A DNA stretch of 64,000 bases from ZC4RG29 sp036381475. Its GTDB lineage: Bacteria; Bacteroidota; Bacteroidia; Cytophagales; Cyclobacteriaceae. The notes beneath the pieces are model-generated. The model did not search any database. It was not told where the DNA came from and was given only the letters and a program-made list of their open reading frames with translations. Location: assembly GCA_036381475.1 (NCBI GenBank), contig DASVCT010000027.1, positions 3,073 to 67,072 of the forward strand, in the 5' to 3' direction. Shown here in pieces: positions 51,699-61,174 of the stretch (positions are counted from its first letter, which is position 1; every line of letters starts with the position of its first letter). Position numbers and translations under genes: made by a program.

Positions 51699-53369
51699 TT
51701 ACAGATTGAGTTTTTTCATTTCGGAGGCAGCATAGTGACAGGCGCGGGCCGTCATAGCCATATAAGTTAGTGAAGGATTCACACACGATGAAGAAGTCAT
51801 AAACGAACCGTCCGTGATAAACACGTTCGGCACCTCATGCATTTGGTTGAAGGCGTTGAGGACGGAGGTTTTCGGATCTTTTCCCATCCGCGCGGTGCCC
51901 ATTTCATGATTCGCGTTCCCTGGAAACGACATTTCCGAATAGGGTCGCACATCGCGAAATCCGGCCGCTTCGCACATTTCTGCTGCAGCCGTGGCCATTT
52001 CTTTGTTCATCGCGATCTCGTTTTCGCGGAAGCGGCAATTGATCTCGAGCACCGGCCGACCCCATTTGTCGGTTTTGCTGCGATTGAGAATTGCGCGGTT
52101 TTCCGGATGGGGCAGACATTCCCCATAACCGTATACCGAAAAGTGCCATGGGCCGGGTTCGGTCGCCGCCTCTTTCAGGGGTTGACCTATTCCAAGCGAG
52201 GATGTGCGGGACCATCCGCTGCGGCCTGCACCGCCCTGCATTCCATAGCCGCGGACATAATCCGAACGTTTCTCGGAGATATTGCGAAACCTCGGCAGAT
52301 AGATCTGATTGGGGCGCTGACCGTAGTAGTATTTATCGTCGAATCCCTTTGCACGGGCTGTAGCGCCGGATCCCTTGTGATGATCCATGAGGTTCCTGCC
52401 CACCTGGTCGCTGCCGTTTCCGAGACCATTCGGGAACCGGTTCGATGTTGAATTCAGCAGGATGAAAGTTGTGCCCAGCGTGGAGGCATTGAGGAAAATA
52501 AGGCGCGACCGGTACACATGTACTTCGCCCGTAACGGTGTTGAGGGTTTCGACGCCGGAGGCCTTCCCTTTGACTTCGTCATACACGACGCGGTTAACGA
52601 GCGTGTCGGTGAGGACCGTCAGGTTTCCGGTTGCCAGGGCAGCGGGCAGCGTTGCCGCGTTTGTGCTGAAATAGGCGCCGTATGGACACCCGCGGTCGCA
52701 ACGATTTCTGAACTGGCACTGCCCGCGGCGTCGCTGGGGCGATGTAAGATTGGCGACCCGCCCCATGATCACCCTCCTTCCGGAAAAGGTCGCCTCCACT
52801 TTTTCTTTGAATTGGCGCTCGACACAATTGAATTCCATGGGCGGCAGGAATATTCCATCGGGGAGGTGCGGAATGTTCTCACGGGCGCCCGAAATGCCCA
52901 CAAAACGCTCTACGTAGTCGTACCACGGCGCAATGTCACGATATCGAATGGGCCAGTCGACGGCGATGCCGTCGCGCGCGTTCGCTTCGAAATCGAGATC
53001 GCTCCACCGGTAACAATGTCGCCCCCAAAGGAGTGAACGGCCGCCCAGCACGTCGGCACGGATCCAGTCGTAGCGCGCGGATTCTACGTATGGGTTCTCC
53101 AGATCGTTGATATAGAAATGCTTGTTTTCCTCGTGGATGGAGAAATGGCGGACCTGGATATGATATTTCTCGCGATCCTCAGCGGTAAGCCGGCCGCGAT
53201 GGGGGAATGCCCACGGATCCAGCGTCGTTCCCGGATAGTTAGGATGCTCAACATTTCTGCCCCGCTCCAGCAGAAGGACTTTCAGTCCCATTTCACAAAA
53301 TTCCTTAGCTGCCCAGCCGCCGGTAATACCCGAACCGACCACAATTACATCAAAATCTCCTTGCTGCAT
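51699..53369 (-). CDS. GMC family oxidoreductase (FAD)
   Basis: Flavoprotein of 556 residues: FAD site VIVVGSGITGGWAAKEFCE at about 9-27, LGGRSLLWGRHCYRWSDLDF, a Cys-rich CQFRNRCDRGCPYGAYFSTN segment, and the C-terminal NHEMGTARMG and SSCVNPSLTYMAMTARAC with the catalytic His/Asn set. It belongs to the gluconate/choline-dehydrogenase-like branch. Start 53369 (MQQGDFDVIV) is preferred. No gluconate 2-dehydrogenase subunit 3 gene is beside it. The first gene of a three-gene unit with the Gfo/Idh/MocA and DUF6807 genes. Confidence 0.92.
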   Translation of the reverse strand: MQQGDFDVIVVGSGITGGWAAKEFCEMGLKVLLLERGRNVEHPNYPGTTLDPWAFPHRGRLTAEDREKYHIQVRHFSIHEENKHFYINDLENPYVESARYDWIRADVLGGRSLLWGRHCYRWSDLDFEANARDGIAVDWPIRYRDIAPWYDYVERFVGISGARENIPHLPDGIFLPPMEFNCVERQFKEKVEATFSGRRVIMGRVANLTSPQRRRGQCQFRNRCDRGCPYGAYFSTNAATLPAALATGNLTVLTDTLVNRVVYDEVKGKASGVETLNTVTGEVHVYRSRLIFLNASTLGTTFILLNSTSNRFPNGLGNGSDQVGRNLMDHHKGSGATARAKGFDDKYYYGQRPNQIYLPRFRNISEKRSDYVRGYGMQGGAGRSGWSRTSSLGIGQPLKEAATEPGPWHFSVYGYGECLPHPENRAILNRSKTDKWGRPVLEINCRFRENEIAMNKEMATAAAEMCEAAGFRDVRPYSEMSFPGNANHEMGTARMGKDPKTSVLNAFNQMHEVPNVFITDGSFMTSSSCVNPSLTYMAMTARACHYAASEMKKLNL

Positions 53370-53514
53370 CTGAAAAAACCGGATCCACAACCATCATTAG
53401 ATCGCAAAACTTAACAAAAATCCCTGGCCTATGCCATTGGGGGTTGTGGTGAAGGGATTTCCAACCTACCAATTCACGCCGGCGCAACTTTCCTGTAGTG
53501 GTCGGGTCCGTGGA

Positions 53515-53544
53515 TAGTTGCAGATGCAGAGGCAGGTGCAGAGG
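53515..53544 (+). repeat. NNGCAG hexamer repeat, copy 7
   Basis: TAG TTGCAG ATGCAG AGGCAG GTGCAG AGGG; here the TAG is not a stop codon of any gene, showing that it belongs to the repeat itself. Confidence 0.65.
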
Positions 53545-53673
53545 GCTCTTTTTCCTAAAACCGGACTGTGGGGCAAAAAGTCCGTACCATCCGCGGGTGA
53601 ACCAAGCCTTAACTTAATGGCTGGCGCAGGATAATAATTATGCCTGATCGGCGCTCATTTTTAAATCTGTTTT

Positions 53674-53681
53674 TATTTTTG
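53674..53681 (+). promoter_or_regulatory. Candidate -7 element of carB
   Basis: TATTTTTG fits TAnnTTTG and lies 32 bases before the carB ATG. No exact TTTG 20 bases upstream. Confidence 0.4.
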
Positions 53682-53713
53682 CCCCCAATTTATCCATTCC
53701 TTTATCCCCAGAG

Positions 53714-56530
53714 ATGCCAAGAGACAGAAGTATACGCTCCGTTTTGATCATCGGGAGCGGACCTATTATTATTGGCCAGGCCTGTGAGTTCGATTACTCC
53801 GGATCCCAGGCTGCTCGCTCACTCCGGGAGGAAGGTATCGAGGTGGTTCTCATCAATTCCAACCCGGCGACAATCATGACGGATAACGTGACTGCGGATC
53901 ACGTTTACCTTCTGCCTCTGACCAAGAAGTCCATCAGGACCATCCTCGAAAAACATCACATCGATGCTGTATTGCCGACCATGGGCGGCCAGACCGCGCT
54001 GAATCTATGCATTGAGTGCCAGAAGGCTGGGTTATGGGAGCACTATGGAGTTCGCATCATTGGTGTCGATATCAAAGCCATTGAGACGACAGAAGACCGT
54101 GAAAAATTCCGGCTGAAGATGAAAGAGCTGGGTGTCGGTGTCTGCCGGGGCGCCACCGCCACATCGTTTCTCCAGGGAAAAGAGATTGCACAGGAAATTG
54201 GCTTTCCCCTGGTAATCCGGCCATCCTACACGCTGGGCGGAACGGGCGGTGGTTTCGTTCACGATCCTGAAGAGTTCGATGAGGCGCTGAACCGCGGTCT
54301 TCATGCTTCCCCCATACACGAGGTACTCGTTGAACAGAGCATTTTAGGGTGGAAGGAGTTTGAACTGGAATTGTTGCGCGACAATGTCGGCAACGTGATC
54401 ATCATTTGCTCGATTGAGAATTTCGATCCGATGGGTATCCATACGGGCGATTCCATCACCGTAGCGCCCGCCCTGACGCTTCCCGATACGGTTTACCAGC
54501 GGATGCGCGACCTGGCGATCCGGATGATGAACGGCATCGGTCAGTTCGCGGGCGGTTGCAACGTGCAATTCGCGCTCAACCCCGACGACGACAACGAGAT
54601 CATAGGTATCGAGATCAACCCACGCGTTTCGCGTTCGTCCGCGCTTGCGTCAAAGGCAACCGGCTATCCCATCGCCAAGATCGCCGCGAAGCTCGCTATC
54701 GGCTACAATCTCGATGAACTCAAGAACGCGATCACAGGGACAACAACGGCATACTTCGAGCCGGCCGTCGATTACGTGATCGTGAAGGTACCGCGCTGGA
54801 ACTTCGACAAGTTTCATGGGGCAGACCGTCGCCTGGGACTTCAAATGAAATCAGTCGGCGAGGTGATGGGTATCGGCAGAAATTTCCAGGAAGCCCTGCA
54901 GAAGGCATGTCAGTCGCTTGAGATCAGACGCAACGGACTGGGCGCCGATGGAAAAGAGCTTCGACACCAGGAGGAGATCATGCACAGCCTTGCCAATCCT
55001 ACCTGGAACCGGTTGTTTCATATTCACGACGCCATCAAAGTAGGCGTACCGTTAAAGACGATCCAGAAAATCACCAGGATCGACCGTTGGTTCCTCGATC
55101 AGATCGAGGAGTTGGTAAAGCTTGAGAAAGAGATCGAAGAGCACGACATCAATTCGATCCCGCCGGAGTTGATGCGCAAGGCCAAAGAAAAAGGTTTTGC
55201 CGACCGCCAGATCGCCCATCTGCTTCACTGCTATGAAAGCGAGGTGCGTCAGGCCCGCACCGAGATGGGAATCAAAAGGGTTTACAAGCTGGTTGATACC
55301 TGTGCTGCAGAGTTCGCTGCCAGTACGCCCTATTATTATTCGACATTTGATTCGGAGAACGAGTCGATCCGATCCGACAAGAAAAAGGTGATCGTGCTCG
55401 GTTCGGGCCCGAACCGCATCGGGCAGGGAATCGAATTCGACTATTGCTGCGTGCACGGCGTTCTTGCCGCAAAAGAGTGTGGCTATGAGACCATCATGGT
55501 AAACTGCAATCCCGAGACGGTGTCGACCGACTTTGACATTGCCGACAAGCTTTACTTCGAGCCGGTCTTTTGGGAGCATCTTTACGACATCATAGAACAC
55601 GAAAAGCCCGAGGGCGTGATCGTGCAATTGGGTGGGCAGACGGCTTTGAAGCTGGCGGAAAAACTGAATAAATACGGCATCCGGATTATCGGGACATCAT
55701 TCGAGTCGCTCGACCTGGCTGAAGATCGCGGCAGCTTCTCGACTCTCCTTAAAGAGTTGTGCATTCCTTATCCCGAGTTCGGCGTGGCCACCGACCCTGA
55801 CAACGCCCTTGAAGTTTCGAAGCAGATTGGATTTCCGCTCCTCGTACGCCCTTCGTATGTGCTCGGCGGCCAAAGCATGAAGATCGTCATCAACGAAAAG
55901 GAACTGGAGGAGCACATCATCGACATTTGGAAGCACCTGCCCGAGAATAAGGTGTTGCTGGACCACTTCCTGGATGGCGCGATAGAAGCAGAGGCTGACG
56001 CCATTTGCGACGGGGAAGAGGTTTACATCATCGGCGTCATGCAACACATTGAACCGGCGGGAATCCACTCGGGCGATTCGTATGCTGTCCTTCCACCATA
56101 CAACCTGGGTGATTTTGTGATGGCCCAAATGGAGAACTACACGGTCAAGATTGCGCAGGCGCTCAAGGTGAAGGGGTTGATCAACATTCAGTTCGCCATA
56201 AAGAACGACAAGGTATACGTTATCGAGGCCAACCCCAGGGCCTCGCGAACCGTGCCGTTCATCTGCAAGGCTTACGGCGAACCGTACGCAAATTATGCTA
56301 CCAAGATCATGCTGGGCGAAAAGAAGGTTCGCGACATTCGGTTTTCCCCGAAAAGACATGGATATGCCATCAAGGAGCCCGTGTTCTCGTTTGAGAAGTT
56401 CCCCGACGTCAATAAAGAGTTGGGTCCCGAAATGAAATCGACCGGCGAGTCGATCTATTTCATTGACGACCTGATGGACGACTATTTCCTCAAGATCTAC
56501 GCAGAACGAAACCTTTACCTCAGCCGCTGA
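53714..56530 (+). CDS. carB: Carbamoyl-phosphate synthase large subunit, form without the C-terminal regulatory domain
   Basis: Makes carbamoyl phosphate for pyrimidine and arginine synthesis, using ammonia delivered by CarA. The 938-residue protein has two ATP-grasp halves: first IGSGPIIIGQACEFDYSG and TMGGQTALNLCIE; second LGSGPNRIGQGIEFDYCCVH and QLGGQTALKLAE. It ends at EMKSTGESIYFIDDLMDDYF plus 13 residues, so the MGS-like allosteric domain of about 130 residues (E. coli has 1073 residues) is absent. Lengths near 938 are, as far as I recall, usual in this lineage, so this is probably not a mutation. carA is not in the window. Confidence 0.95.
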   Translation: MPRDRSIRSVLIIGSGPIIIGQACEFDYSGSQAARSLREEGIEVVLINSNPATIMTDNVTADHVYLLPLTKKSIRTILEKHHIDAVLPTMGGQTALNLCIECQKAGLWEHYGVRIIGVDIKAIETTEDREKFRLKMKELGVGVCRGATATSFLQGKEIAQEIGFPLVIRPSYTLGGTGGGFVHDPEEFDEALNRGLHASPIHEVLVEQSILGWKEFELELLRDNVGNVIIICSIENFDPMGIHTGDSITVAPALTLPDTVYQRMRDLAIRMMNGIGQFAGGCNVQFALNPDDDNEIIGIEINPRVSRSSALASKATGYPIAKIAAKLAIGYNLDELKNAITGTTTAYFEPAVDYVIVKVPRWNFDKFHGADRRLGLQMKSVGEVMGIGRNFQEALQKACQSLEIRRNGLGADGKELRHQEEIMHSLANPTWNRLFHIHDAIKVGVPLKTIQKITRIDRWFLDQIEELVKLEKEIEEHDINSIPPELMRKAKEKGFADRQIAHLLHCYESEVRQARTEMGIKRVYKLVDTCAAEFAASTPYYYSTFDSENESIRSDKKKVIVLGSGPNRIGQGIEFDYCCVHGVLAAKECGYETIMVNCNPETVSTDFDIADKLYFEPVFWEHLYDIIEHEKPEGVIVQLGGQTALKLAEKLNKYGIRIIGTSFESLDLAEDRGSFSTLLKELCIPYPEFGVATDPDNALEVSKQIGFPLLVRPSYVLGGQSMKIVINEKELEEHIIDIWKHLPENKVLLDHFLDGAIEAEADAICDGEEVYIIGVMQHIEPAGIHSGDSYAVLPPYNLGDFVMAQMENYTVKIAQALKVKGLINIQFAIKNDKVYVIEANPRASRTVPFICKAYGEPYANYATKIMLGEKKVRDIRFSPKRHGYAIKEPVFSFEKFPDVNKELGPEMKSTGESIYFIDDLMDDYFLKIYAERNLYLSR

Positions 56531-56579
56531 GCGCATCCCATAAAAATCAACCCGCAAGTCGGGGTTGCGCTCATTTTAT
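56529..56579 (+). terminator. Possible terminator behind carB
   Basis: GAGCGC (56529-56534) can pair with GCGCTC (56567-56572) and AACCC (56549-56553) with GGGTT (56562-56566), followed by ATTTTATC. A bulge makes the stem imperfect. The carB stop codon lies at its 5' edge. Confidence 0.35.
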
Positions 56580-56693
56580 CACTAAATTGGGGACATCAAA
56601 GGGGAGCCTCACGGTCGTACGACAGATTAAGGCCTACGACACGAAACTTATGCGATTGCATTGGGGTTAAATAGCAGAGAAAACCGCGGTTAG

Positions 56694-56906
56694 ATGCGCA
56701 TTCTTTTGATTATCGCCCTCATGGGCTACGTATTATACAAGTTGGGTATTTTTCGGATCGTCCTGAATTCCCCGACGAGGGGACAGGCCCATTTCAGGCG
56801 GCCCAACGACGGTAATGTCAATATTGATTCCGTCCCACACGACAAACGGTCCCGGAAAGCGGATTTCCAGGACGGTGAATACGTGGATTACGAAGAAGTC
56901 AAGTGA
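56694..56906 (+). CDS. DUF4834 family small membrane protein
   Basis: Protein of 70 residues: one N-terminal helix (ILLIIALMGYVLYKLGIF, about 3-20) and a charged cytoplasmic tail ending FQDGEYVDYEEVK, the typical C-terminal pattern of DUF4834. Function unknown. Its stop codon is 20 bases upstream of the dapF start. Confidence 0.75.
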   Translation: MRILLIIALMGYVLYKLGIFRIVLNSPTRGQAHFRRPNDGNVNIDSVPHDKRSRKADFQDGEYVDYEEVK

Positions 56907-56926
56907 CACCCCTTCGCGCCACGGGT

Positions 56927-57700
56927 ATGAAATTCCATTTTTTCAAGTATCAGGCCACAGGGAATGACTTCATCCTGATCGACAACCGATCGGGCAAAAC
57001 CTCACTTTCACGAGATCAAATCGCCCGGCTGTGTGACCGGCGCTTCGGCATAGGCGCCGATGGCGTGATCCTGATCGGCCCGGATGCTTCGGCTCATTTC
57101 AGTGTCGATTATTACAACGCCGATGGCTCGCAGAGCCTTTGCGGAAACGGTAGCCGGGCAGCCGTCGTATTTGCCTCGCGGTTAGGGATTACCAATGGTA
57201 AGGCCCGTTTCAACGCCTACGACGGCTTTCACGAGGCCGAGTTGGACGGAGCGGGCATAGTCCGGCTCAAAATGAACGATGTCACGCACTGTGACCGGAT
57301 CGATGACGACTTTCTTATTAACACAGGTTCACCGCACTACATCCGGTTTGCGACAGGTGTCGACACACTCCCGGTGGTCGACGAAGGGAGGGCTATCCGC
57401 TACAGTGACAAATTTCGCGCGAATGGCGTCAACGTCAATTTTGTAGAGCTGCGGGAAGGGAACACGATTTTTGTACGCACATATGAACGAGGCGTCGAAG
57501 ACGAAACGCTCTCCTGCGGAACTGGGGTGACGGCAGCGGCGCTCGCAGCTTCGTTTCACGGTCTCAGTTCGCCTGTTACTGTCCTTACGCGGGGAGGAAC
57601 CCTGCAGGTGGAATTCAAAACCGGCCAGTCCGGCATGTTCCACGATATTTTTTTAATTGGCCCTGCCAAAATGGTCTTTGAAGGCGAATTGGAACTATAA
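56927..57700 (+). CDS. dapF: Diaminopimelate epimerase DapF
   Basis: Converts LL- to meso-diaminopimelate for lysine and peptidoglycan. The 257-residue protein starts MKFHFFKYQATGNDFILIDN. NADGSQSLCGNGSRAAV carries the first active-site Cys and ETLSCGTGVTAAALAA the second. Length is near normal (about 270). Start 56927 is preferred; a GTG at 56903 would add eight residues and overlap the DUF4834 stop codon. Confidence 0.95.
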   Translation: MKFHFFKYQATGNDFILIDNRSGKTSLSRDQIARLCDRRFGIGADGVILIGPDASAHFSVDYYNADGSQSLCGNGSRAAVVFASRLGITNGKARFNAYDGFHEAELDGAGIVRLKMNDVTHCDRIDDDFLINTGSPHYIRFATGVDTLPVVDEGRAIRYSDKFRANGVNVNFVELREGNTIFVRTYERGVEDETLSCGTGVTAAALAASFHGLSSPVTVLTRGGTLQVEFKTGQSGMFHDIFLIGPAKMVFEGELEL

Positions 57701-57713
57701 TTGCCCCCCTGAA

Positions 57714-57736
57714 ACCTGCCTTGCCGGTAGGCAGGT
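57714..57736. repeat. ACCTGCC/GGCAGGT palindromic hairpin
   Basis: ACCTGCC (57714-57720) and GGCAGGT (57730-57736) with a 9-base loop, 13 bases after the dapF stop codon. Similar CCTGCC/GGCAGG arms occur in the dispersed elements at 15421 and 34745. Confidence 0.5.
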
Positions 57737-57750
57737 CCCGGAAAACCATA

Positions 57751-57758
57751 TAACTTTG
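57751..57758 (+). promoter_or_regulatory. Candidate -7 element of secA
   Basis: TAACTTTG fits TAnnTTTG, 63 bases upstream of the secA ATG. No clear -33 element at the usual distance. Confidence 0.4.
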
Positions 57759-57821
57759 AATCCTTGCCGGAAAAAAGCTTTCTGTTTACCGGTGATGTTA
57801 TCTGAAACGCGCTCATAGGCT

Positions 57822-60800
57822 ATGCTCAAGTTTATTTCCAAGATATTCGGTACCAAATCGGAGAAGGATATTAAGCGGATGATGCCGCTTGTCGAGCAGA
57901 CAAAACAGGAGGGCGAAGCGCTGGTGGGACTTACCAACGACGAGTTGAGGGCGAAGACCCGCGAGATTCAGGAATTCATCAACCAGCAGCTCAAGGGCAT
58001 CGACGACCGCATTGCCGCGCTTCAAAAGGAGATCGCCGACCAGCCCGATCTGGACCTGGAAAAAAAGGAGGCCATCTTCAGCCAAATCGACGCCCTGGAA
58101 AAAGACCGGAACAAGGAACTCGAGAAAGCGTTGTCGTCTGTGCTTCCAAAAGCGTTCGCCATCGTACGCGAAACGGCCCGCCGTTTCAAAGACAATGAAT
58201 ACCTCGAGGTCACGGCAGAAAGCTATGACATCGCATTTGCCGCCACACATCCCAACATAAAGATCGTCGACAACAAGGCCCTCTGGTATAACAAATGGAT
58301 GGCAGCCGGCAATGAGATCACGTGGGACATGGTCCACTACGATGTGCAGATCATCGGCGGTATCGCCCTGCACGAAGGAAAGATTGCTGAAATGGCCACG
58401 GGGGAAGGAAAAACGCTCGTCGCCACGTTCCCCGCGTTCCTCAACGCTCTCTCCCGGCGCGGCGTCCATATCGTCACAGTCAACGATTACCTGGCCCGTC
58501 GCGACAGCGAATGGATGGCCCCGTTGTTCATGTTTCACGGTCTTAAGGTGGACTGTATCGATAAGCACGAACCAAACTCCGAGGCCCGGCGTAACGCATA
58601 TCGCGCAGACATTACTTACGGGACAAACAACGAGTTCGGCTTCGATTACCTGCGCGACAACATGGCCCGCGATCCCCAGGAACTGGTGCAACGCGGACAC
58701 CACTACGCCATGGTTGATGAAGTTGACTCCGTTCTCATCGATGAGGCGCGCACGCCGTTGATTATTTCCGGACCGGTACCGCGCGGCGATGAACATGAAT
58801 TTTACGACCTGAAGCCCCGGATCTTCAAACTGGTGGAAGCCCAGAAAAAGCTTATCACCCAATACCTCAATGAAGCAAAGAAATTGATCAGCGAGGGGAA
58901 CGAAAAAGAGGGAGGATTAGCGCTGTTTCGGGCGTTCCGCGGCATGCCCAAGCATAAGCCGCTGATCAAGTATCTCAGTGAAACCGGGATCCGGGCCATT
59001 CTGCAGAGAACAGAAAGCATTTACCTGTCGGAAAACAAGAAACTGCTGCCGGAAGCCGACAAGCCGCTCTATTTCGTTATTGAAGAAAAAGACAACAGCG
59101 TAGAGTTAACCGAAAAAGGAATCGACCTGATTACTGGAGAAGGTGAAGACCCGAAATTCTTCATCCTTCCGGAGATAGGTGTCGAGTTGAACAAGATTGA
59201 AAGCGACACGAGTATTCCTGACGACGAACGGCTGGAACGGAAGGAGGCGCTCATTCGCGACTATCAGATCAAGGCCCAACGCATTCACAGCGTCAACCAG
59301 CTCCTCAAGGCGTACACGCTCTTCGAAAAAGACCAGGAATACATCATCGTCGACGGCAAGGTCAAGATCATCGACGAGCAGACAGGCCGTGTAATGGAGG
59401 GCAGGCGGTATTCCGACGGTCTCCACCAGGCCATCGAAGCCAAAGAGAATGTAAAGGTGGAAGATGCCACCCAAACGTACGCTACGATCACGCTGCAGAA
59501 CTACTTCCGGATGTATCATAAACTGGCCGGCATGACCGGGACCGCCGAGACGGAAGCAGGAGAGTTCTGGGATATCTATAAGCTGGACGTGGTGGTGATA
59601 CCCACGAACAAGCCGGTGATCAGGAACGATTACGACGACCTGGTATATAAGACGGTCAGGGAGAAATTCACGGCGGTTATCGAGGAGGTCCAAAGGCTAA
59701 CAAAGGAAAACCGGCCTGTGCTGGTGGGTACAACGTCAGTGGAAATTTCCGAGTTGATCAGCCGGATGCTCCAGATGAAGAAGATCAAACACCAGGTACT
59801 CAACGCCAAGCAACACCAGCGCGAGGCGGAAATTGTCGCCGAGGCGGGCAAGCCGGGCACCGTAACGATCGCCACCAACATGGCCGGTCGCGGTACGGAC
59901 ATCAAGCTGACGCCCGAATCGCGTGCGGCAGGTGGGCTTGCCATCATTGGCACGGAACGCCACGAGTCGCGGCGCGTAGACCGTCAGCTGCGGGGCCGTT
60001 CCGGGCGTCAGGGTGACCCGGGAACGTCGCAGTTTTACGTGTCGCTTGAAGACAACCTGATGCGTCTGTTCATGCCCGAGCGCATCGCACGGATCATGGA
60101 CCGGCTTGGGTTGAAGGAAGGGGAGGTCATTCAGCACCGGATGGTGACCAACTCGATCGAGCGCGCGCAAAAGAAAGTTGAAGAAAACAACTTCGGGATA
60201 CGGAAGCGTCTGCTCGAATACGATAACGTGATGAACTCGCAGCGCGAAGTCATCTATCGGCGCCGCCGGAATGCACTCTATGGCGATCGCCTGGAACTGG
60301 ACATCCTCACGATGCTCTATGATACCATCGAAGACATGGTTATCAACGCCACGGCAGCCAGCGACTACGAAAGCTTGCGACTCAATGCACTTAGTGTGCT
60401 GGGCCTCGATTACGAAATCTCCCGCGACGACTTCAACAACTGGGACCAATCGAAACTCACCGAGGACCTGTACAATAAATCCCTGGATCACTATCAAAAG
60501 AAGAATCGCCAGATCGCCGAAAAGGCGATGCCTGTGATCCGCGAAATTCACCGCACGCGGGGCGCTACGATTCAAAACATACTCGTACCCTTCACCGACG
60601 GAAAGAAGCAGATTGGCGTGTCGGCGAATCTTGCACGGTGCGTGGAAACGAACAACTCGGAGCTGATCAAGTCCATGGAAAAGATGATCACCCTGGCAAT
60701 CATCGACCACCACTGGAAGGAACACCTTCGCGACATGGACGACCTCAAGCAGTCGGTGCAAAACGCAGTGTACGAGCAGAAAGATCCTCTGCTGATATAC

Positions 60801-61172
60801 AAGTTTGAAGGCTTCGAAGCGTTTAAACGATTCCTGGCCCGCGTGAACGAAGACACAATTTCCTTCCTCATGAAAGCCGACATACCTGAGCAACAGCCAG
60901 ACCAGGTACAGGAAGCACGAACCCAGCGAAGGGTTCGGCTCAGCGAGAAGAAGGAAGAGTCGAAGTCACTTCTCAGCGGCGGAGACGGCGCAGCTCCGCA
61001 GCAACCGAGCAGACCGCCCCAGGAAAAGGTAATGCCGGTACGATCCGAAAAGGTAGCCGGGCGGAACGACAGGGTAACAGTGCAGTATGCCGACGGCCGG
61101 GTACTTAAAGATGTCAAATTCAAGAAGATCGAAGACGACCTGCGCAATAACAAATGCGTAATAATAGACTGA
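57822..61172 (+). CDS. secA: Preprotein translocase ATPase SecA
   Basis: Motor of the Sec export pathway. The 1116-residue protein contains EMATGEGKTLVATFPAFLNAL (Walker A), VDEVDSVLIDEARTPLIISG, the preprotein-binding region, ATNMAGRGTDIKL and RQLRGRSGRQGDPGTSQFYV. It is about 200 residues longer than E. coli SecA; extra sequence lies at about 340-480 and near the N-terminus (charged coiled segment about 35-110). The C-terminus ends in a basic linker and DLRNNKCVIID without the usual CxCxSG...CH zinc motif, as common in Bacteroidota. The SPOR lipoprotein gene starts 2 bases after the stop codon. Confidence 0.97.
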   Translation: MLKFISKIFGTKSEKDIKRMMPLVEQTKQEGEALVGLTNDELRAKTREIQEFINQQLKGIDDRIAALQKEIADQPDLDLEKKEAIFSQIDALEKDRNKELEKALSSVLPKAFAIVRETARRFKDNEYLEVTAESYDIAFAATHPNIKIVDNKALWYNKWMAAGNEITWDMVHYDVQIIGGIALHEGKIAEMATGEGKTLVATFPAFLNALSRRGVHIVTVNDYLARRDSEWMAPLFMFHGLKVDCIDKHEPNSEARRNAYRADITYGTNNEFGFDYLRDNMARDPQELVQRGHHYAMVDEVDSVLIDEARTPLIISGPVPRGDEHEFYDLKPRIFKLVEAQKKLITQYLNEAKKLISEGNEKEGGLALFRAFRGMPKHKPLIKYLSETGIRAILQRTESIYLSENKKLLPEADKPLYFVIEEKDNSVELTEKGIDLITGEGEDPKFFILPEIGVELNKIESDTSIPDDERLERKEALIRDYQIKAQRIHSVNQLLKAYTLFEKDQEYIIVDGKVKIIDEQTGRVMEGRRYSDGLHQAIEAKENVKVEDATQTYATITLQNYFRMYHKLAGMTGTAETEAGEFWDIYKLDVVVIPTNKPVIRNDYDDLVYKTVREKFTAVIEEVQRLTKENRPVLVGTTSVEISELISRMLQMKKIKHQVLNAKQHQREAEIVAEAGKPGTVTIATNMAGRGTDIKLTPESRAAGGLAIIGTERHESRRVDRQLRGRSGRQGDPGTSQFYVSLEDNLMRLFMPERIARIMDRLGLKEGEVIQHRMVTNSIERAQKKVEENNFGIRKRLLEYDNVMNSQREVIYRRRRNALYGDRLELDILTMLYDTIEDMVINATAASDYESLRLNALSVLGLDYEISRDDFNNWDQSKLTEDLYNKSLDHYQKKNRQIAEKAMPVIREIHRTRGATIQNILVPFTDGKKQIGVSANLARCVETNNSELIKSMEKMITLAIIDHHWKEHLRDMDDLKQSVQNAVYEQKDPLLIYKFEGFEAFKRFLARVNEDTISFLMKADIPEQQPDQVQEARTQRRVRLSEKKEESKSLLSGGDGAAPQQPSRPPQEKVMPVRSEKVAGRNDRVTVQYADGRVLKDVKFKKIEDDLRNNKCVIID

Positions 61173-61174
61173 CT

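Larger units (their letters stand above)
53370..53713. other. Intergenic region between the GMC oxidoreductase and carB genes
   Basis: 344 bases between divergent genes. It contains one NNGCAG repeat (53515-53544), a short GC-rich stretch and the candidate carB promoter. No gene is credible here. Confidence 0.6.

Noticed and set aside
57813..58862. 349-codon minus-strand open frame opposite secA
   Set aside because: Antisense shadow of secA with no domain and no plausible promoter.
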